Assembly: GCA_001600615.1 (NCBI GenBank)
Contig: BCKK01000006.1
Location: 1,054,001-1,118,000, forward strand
DNA length: 64,000 bases
Direction of reading: 5' to 3'
DNA from: Dioszegia crocea
Taxonomy: Eukaryota > Basidiomycota > Tremellomycetes > Tremellales > Bulleribasidiaceae
Made by a program: the position numbers and the translations under genes. Every line of letters begins with the position of its first letter. Position 1 is the first letter of the stretch. Below, in pieces: positions 61,832-64,000 of the stretch. The notes beneath the pieces were generated by a model. It searched no databases. It had not been told where the DNA came from and saw only the letters and a program-made list of their open reading frames with translations.

Positions 61832-62296
61832 GTGGGGAATCAGGATCTTCGAATTGGTTTGTTGTCGTAGTAGACAGGGTGGATGAGCTGTGAGGGAGTG
61901 TATGCAATTAGTAGGCTGCCGGTAGGGCAGGAAGGGTGGCGATTGGCGATGGGGTTTCGATCTAGGTAGATTAGTCTCGTAGGCAACCGTACCGTAGTAA
62001 AGAATGAAAATGCATCTCATCGCAGTTAACCATTGATGAAGTCATGTAGCAAGCGTTCGAGGGCTGTTTGATGCTTGTTGATGGCATTGGCAGATTTCAC
62101 GCATCACAAGCAGAACGCCTATGACGGCACTGGAGCTTGAATCACTGCAAAGGCTTGCATGGATGATGATAGAATCTGAATTGGGAAAGCTAGCTAGACA
62201 CGGGCAGCTACAAGAAGGTTTGCGGGGGCAAGAACGGAGACTGCGGTACACAAGCTGCATGTCAACCCATGTTGAACTGCACTACGCCTCCTCGTC
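61832..62296. other. Convergent 3' region
   Basis: Between the NUP98-NUP96 stop and the next minus-strand gene; holds 3' UTRs only as far as can be seen. Confidence 0.4.
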
Positions 62297-62899
62297 TCAC
62301 ATGAGATCCATCATCATGTCCCTCATTTGGTTGTAGGTCGGATTGTCTCCGTTCTGGGCGACACGAATGACGTTCCGGAATTTGAGCGTATTATGGAAGA
62401 GCGCATTTCTTTTCGCGTGGTGCTGAAGCTCACACATGGCATCGTACTTCGCGCCCAGCCCCGAGGCGCTCGTCTCTCCCGCAGTTCCAGTGTTGATGGG
62501 CAGATCCAATGTGGCGGTGCTCATTCTGGATCTGAATGCAGCTTCTGCATCGGCGCAAACTGTCGAAAGGATGGGGTGTCGTTTGGAGAGGGCTCTGGAG
62601 AATTCGATGGTCTGTGTGTAGTCTTTGGCAGTGGGAAGGGTAGTGGCGATGGTCCGGCAGAGTCTCGAAGCCAAAAGGTACGCCACCAAAGCATCACGTG
62701 GGTCCTCGATGGTAGGGAGGTACTCTGCCGCCTCGGAACCGATGGTGGGATCCACGTCGTCTCGGAGAGCCTTCATGTGACTGTCGAGATTGCTGCTGGA
62801 GGGGGTGGCAATGAAGCCGAGGCGAGGCTTGCATTTCTTTGTCCAGTCGGCCAGGTCGATGTACCTGTCGAGTTCGTGCCAGGTGGAGCCGCCGGGCAT
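62297..62899 (-). CDS. Hypothetical protein, helical, single exon
   Basis: ATG at 62897-62899, TGA at 62297-62299, 200 residues. The sequence is soluble and helical: WHELDRYIDLADWTKKCKP, DPRDALVAYLLASRLCRTIA, TIEFSRALSKRHPILSTVCA, and a C-terminus ending YNQMRDMMMDLM with repeated Met. No signal peptide, transmembrane segment or known motif. Codon usage resembles its neighbours. I do not recognise it. Confidence 0.6.
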   Translation of the reverse strand: MPGGSTWHELDRYIDLADWTKKCKPRLGFIATPSSSNLDSHMKALRDDVDPTIGSEAAEYLPTIEDPRDALVAYLLASRLCRTIATTLPTAKDYTQTIEFSRALSKRHPILSTVCADAEAAFRSRMSTATLDLPINTGTAGETSASGLGAKYDAMCELQHHAKRNALFHNTLKFRNVIRVAQNGDNPTYNQMRDMMMDLM

Positions 62900-63677
62900 G
62901 ATGTGAATCAGTAGCTGAGTGTGATCTGGCGTTCTGGCGTCAGAGGGTGTACTGCAGCAGGGTAAAGGTGCTGGATTTGGTAAAGGTGAGGATGTATAGG
63001 AGTTGGAAAAAGCGAAGTGGAATGATGTGAAAGAGGTGAATCACGGAAGGGCGTACTGTGCTTTATACCTATGACGGGGCAGAGGCGCGAGCGGCTTACA
63101 GGCAGAGACACGATGACAAACGCGCCACTTTCCATCGCATCAAAGGTGTGTTGGCACAGCTTTTTGTCAAGCCCGGAAGGCTCCATTCCGTACCCCTGTT
63201 ATGTGTCCTCCAAACGTGTATCGACGATCAGGGGCGAAGAATGCCATACGTGGCGCTGTGGGGCGGCCAATCCAATCGTCATGCCTGTCTAAGGGTCAAG
63301 GGAAACGCGCAAATATGGCGCGCCGTAGATATCTTCCTTTGTTGGATCTTTTGCGACGCGTTTGAACTGTGCAGGGGTGGATGATGCCCTGCGTTTGTCA
63401 GCCGTCCTTCGGTAATGTCGGCAATGCGGCGGTCGAGACGCCCTCAGCGCGTGAGCAGCTATAGTGGCCCGTGCTATGCGTATCAGCCGTTCAGCCGTTG
63501 CCACATGATCTGACTCATCAAGCCCCAAGAGGCCCCAAGTCAGTTCAAAGATCGAGCGCCATCGGTCAGCTGCAGCGCGTTGTTCCGGAATCCGCAGGCT
63601 TCAGTAGATCGATGAGCTTTGCTGTCGTTCCGAAAATCGCCTGTGCCTTGGTAGCATCCTCATCCTTCAATCGAATC
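62900..63677. other. Intergenic region
   Basis: 780 bp. A plus-strand frame at 63058-63384 has no recognisable protein signature. No RNA gene or repeat found. Confidence 0.4.
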
Positions 63678-64000
63678 CTACTTCTTCTCCGTCGCCCCTT
63701 TGTACATCGTCCCCATCGCCTGATCCCACTTGCTCACCACATCCTTGCCCATGCCCGCACTGACTGTGTCCAAATCCTGCTTCCACCCTTCCTCTACATC
63801 CGCCATAAACTCCTCAACCGTCAACGCCTGCGCACCCTTCTCCTTCTTATTATCATCCGGGTCCGACCTATCCCTGTGCAGATCAGTGCCCACTGACGGC
63901 GGCACAATCTCCACCACCTTAATCTGATTCCCCTTCTCCGAATCCCGCATCTGCGTCCTTAAGTTGGTCGTGAACATGTGCAGCCACGCCTTGGTTCCAT
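63678..64000 (-). CDS. Short-chain dehydrogenase/reductase, C-terminal part (partial at right edge)
   Basis: The last ~107 residues of an SDR-family oxidoreductase that runs off the window. In frame from the edge it reads GTKAWLHMFTTNLRTQ, the usual helix after the catalytic YxxxK (the Tyr itself is outside), then VVEIVPPSVGTDLH, the strand and PG-like turn before the substrate loop, and EEFMADVEEGWKQDLDTVSA. The stop is TAG at 63678-63680. The pattern (NLR, EIVPP.V.TDLH, EFM..V..G) is that of DltE-like fungal SDRs. Substrate unknown. Confidence 0.75.
   Translation of the reverse strand, partial: GTKAWLHMFTTNLRTQMRDSEKGNQIKVVEIVPPSVGTDLHRDRSDPDDNKKEKGAQALTVEEFMADVEEGWKQDLDTVSAGMGKDVVSKWDQAMGTMYKGATEKK

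Noticed and set aside
63058..63384. Plus-strand ORF of 108 residues
   Set aside because: No recognisable signature and it lies in a spacer between two minus-strand genes.

Overview
The window is nuclear DNA from a basidiomycete fungus, most likely a tremellomycete yeast (Cryptococcus-like). The evidence is compact genes with many 35-70 nt introns, GT..AG splice sites with CTGAC/CTGAT/CTAAC branch sites just before the acceptor, and single-copy housekeeping genes of fungal type. No tRNA, rRNA, transposon, CRISPR array or bacterial operon is seen. Gene models were built by hand from reading frames and splice sites. Nearly every multi-exon model was checked for continuous frame and a total divisible by three.

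Layout. 1-2.2 kb: the tail of an unidentified gene, then two tandem MAPEG-family membrane protein genes. 3-8 kb: a bacterial-looking GH13 alpha-glucosidase converging on the complex I 75 kDa subunit. 8.3-13 kb: a Ser/Pro-rich orphan, a FAR-17a/AIG1-like membrane protein, and two unrecognised paralogs arranged tail to tail. 13.2-18.4 kb: two ribosome-biogenesis genes, UTP5 and HAS1, diverging from a 1 kb spacer. 19-28.5 kb: an orphan gene and the 2593-residue cell-morphogenesis scaffold TAO3/PAG1/Furry. 29.6-35.6 kb: a Ser/Pro-rich orphan, then RPA49 (RNA polymerase I) diverging from a GEN1/Yen1 nuclease. 35.9-39.5 kb: an SSU1-type sulfite exporter diverging from an orphan gene, with three inverted repeats in the shared promoter. 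39.5-42.8 kb: a UVRAG/VPS38 gene.

43.4-54.1 kb is the accessory-looking part. It holds four amidase-signature paralogs with almost identical exon lengths. Three appear intact and the fourth is 5'-truncated and lacks the catalytic lysine. A FYVE-SAP-RING ubiquitin ligase gene of RNF34/CARP type sits inside the array. 54.2-62 kb: YTH1/CPSF30 with a spliced C-terminal zinc knuckle, then a NUP98-NUP96 precursor. The right end has an orphan gene and the C-terminus of a short-chain dehydrogenase.

Most of the window is conserved core biology: rRNA synthesis and processing, 3'-end formation, the nuclear pore, respiration, autophagy and DNA repair. The best candidates for something new are the decaying amidase array and its embedded E3 ligase, the unknown tail-to-tail gene pair, the bacterial-like glucosidase, and the degron-like short motifs (PIP box, SUMO-interacting motifs) in the GEN1 tail.
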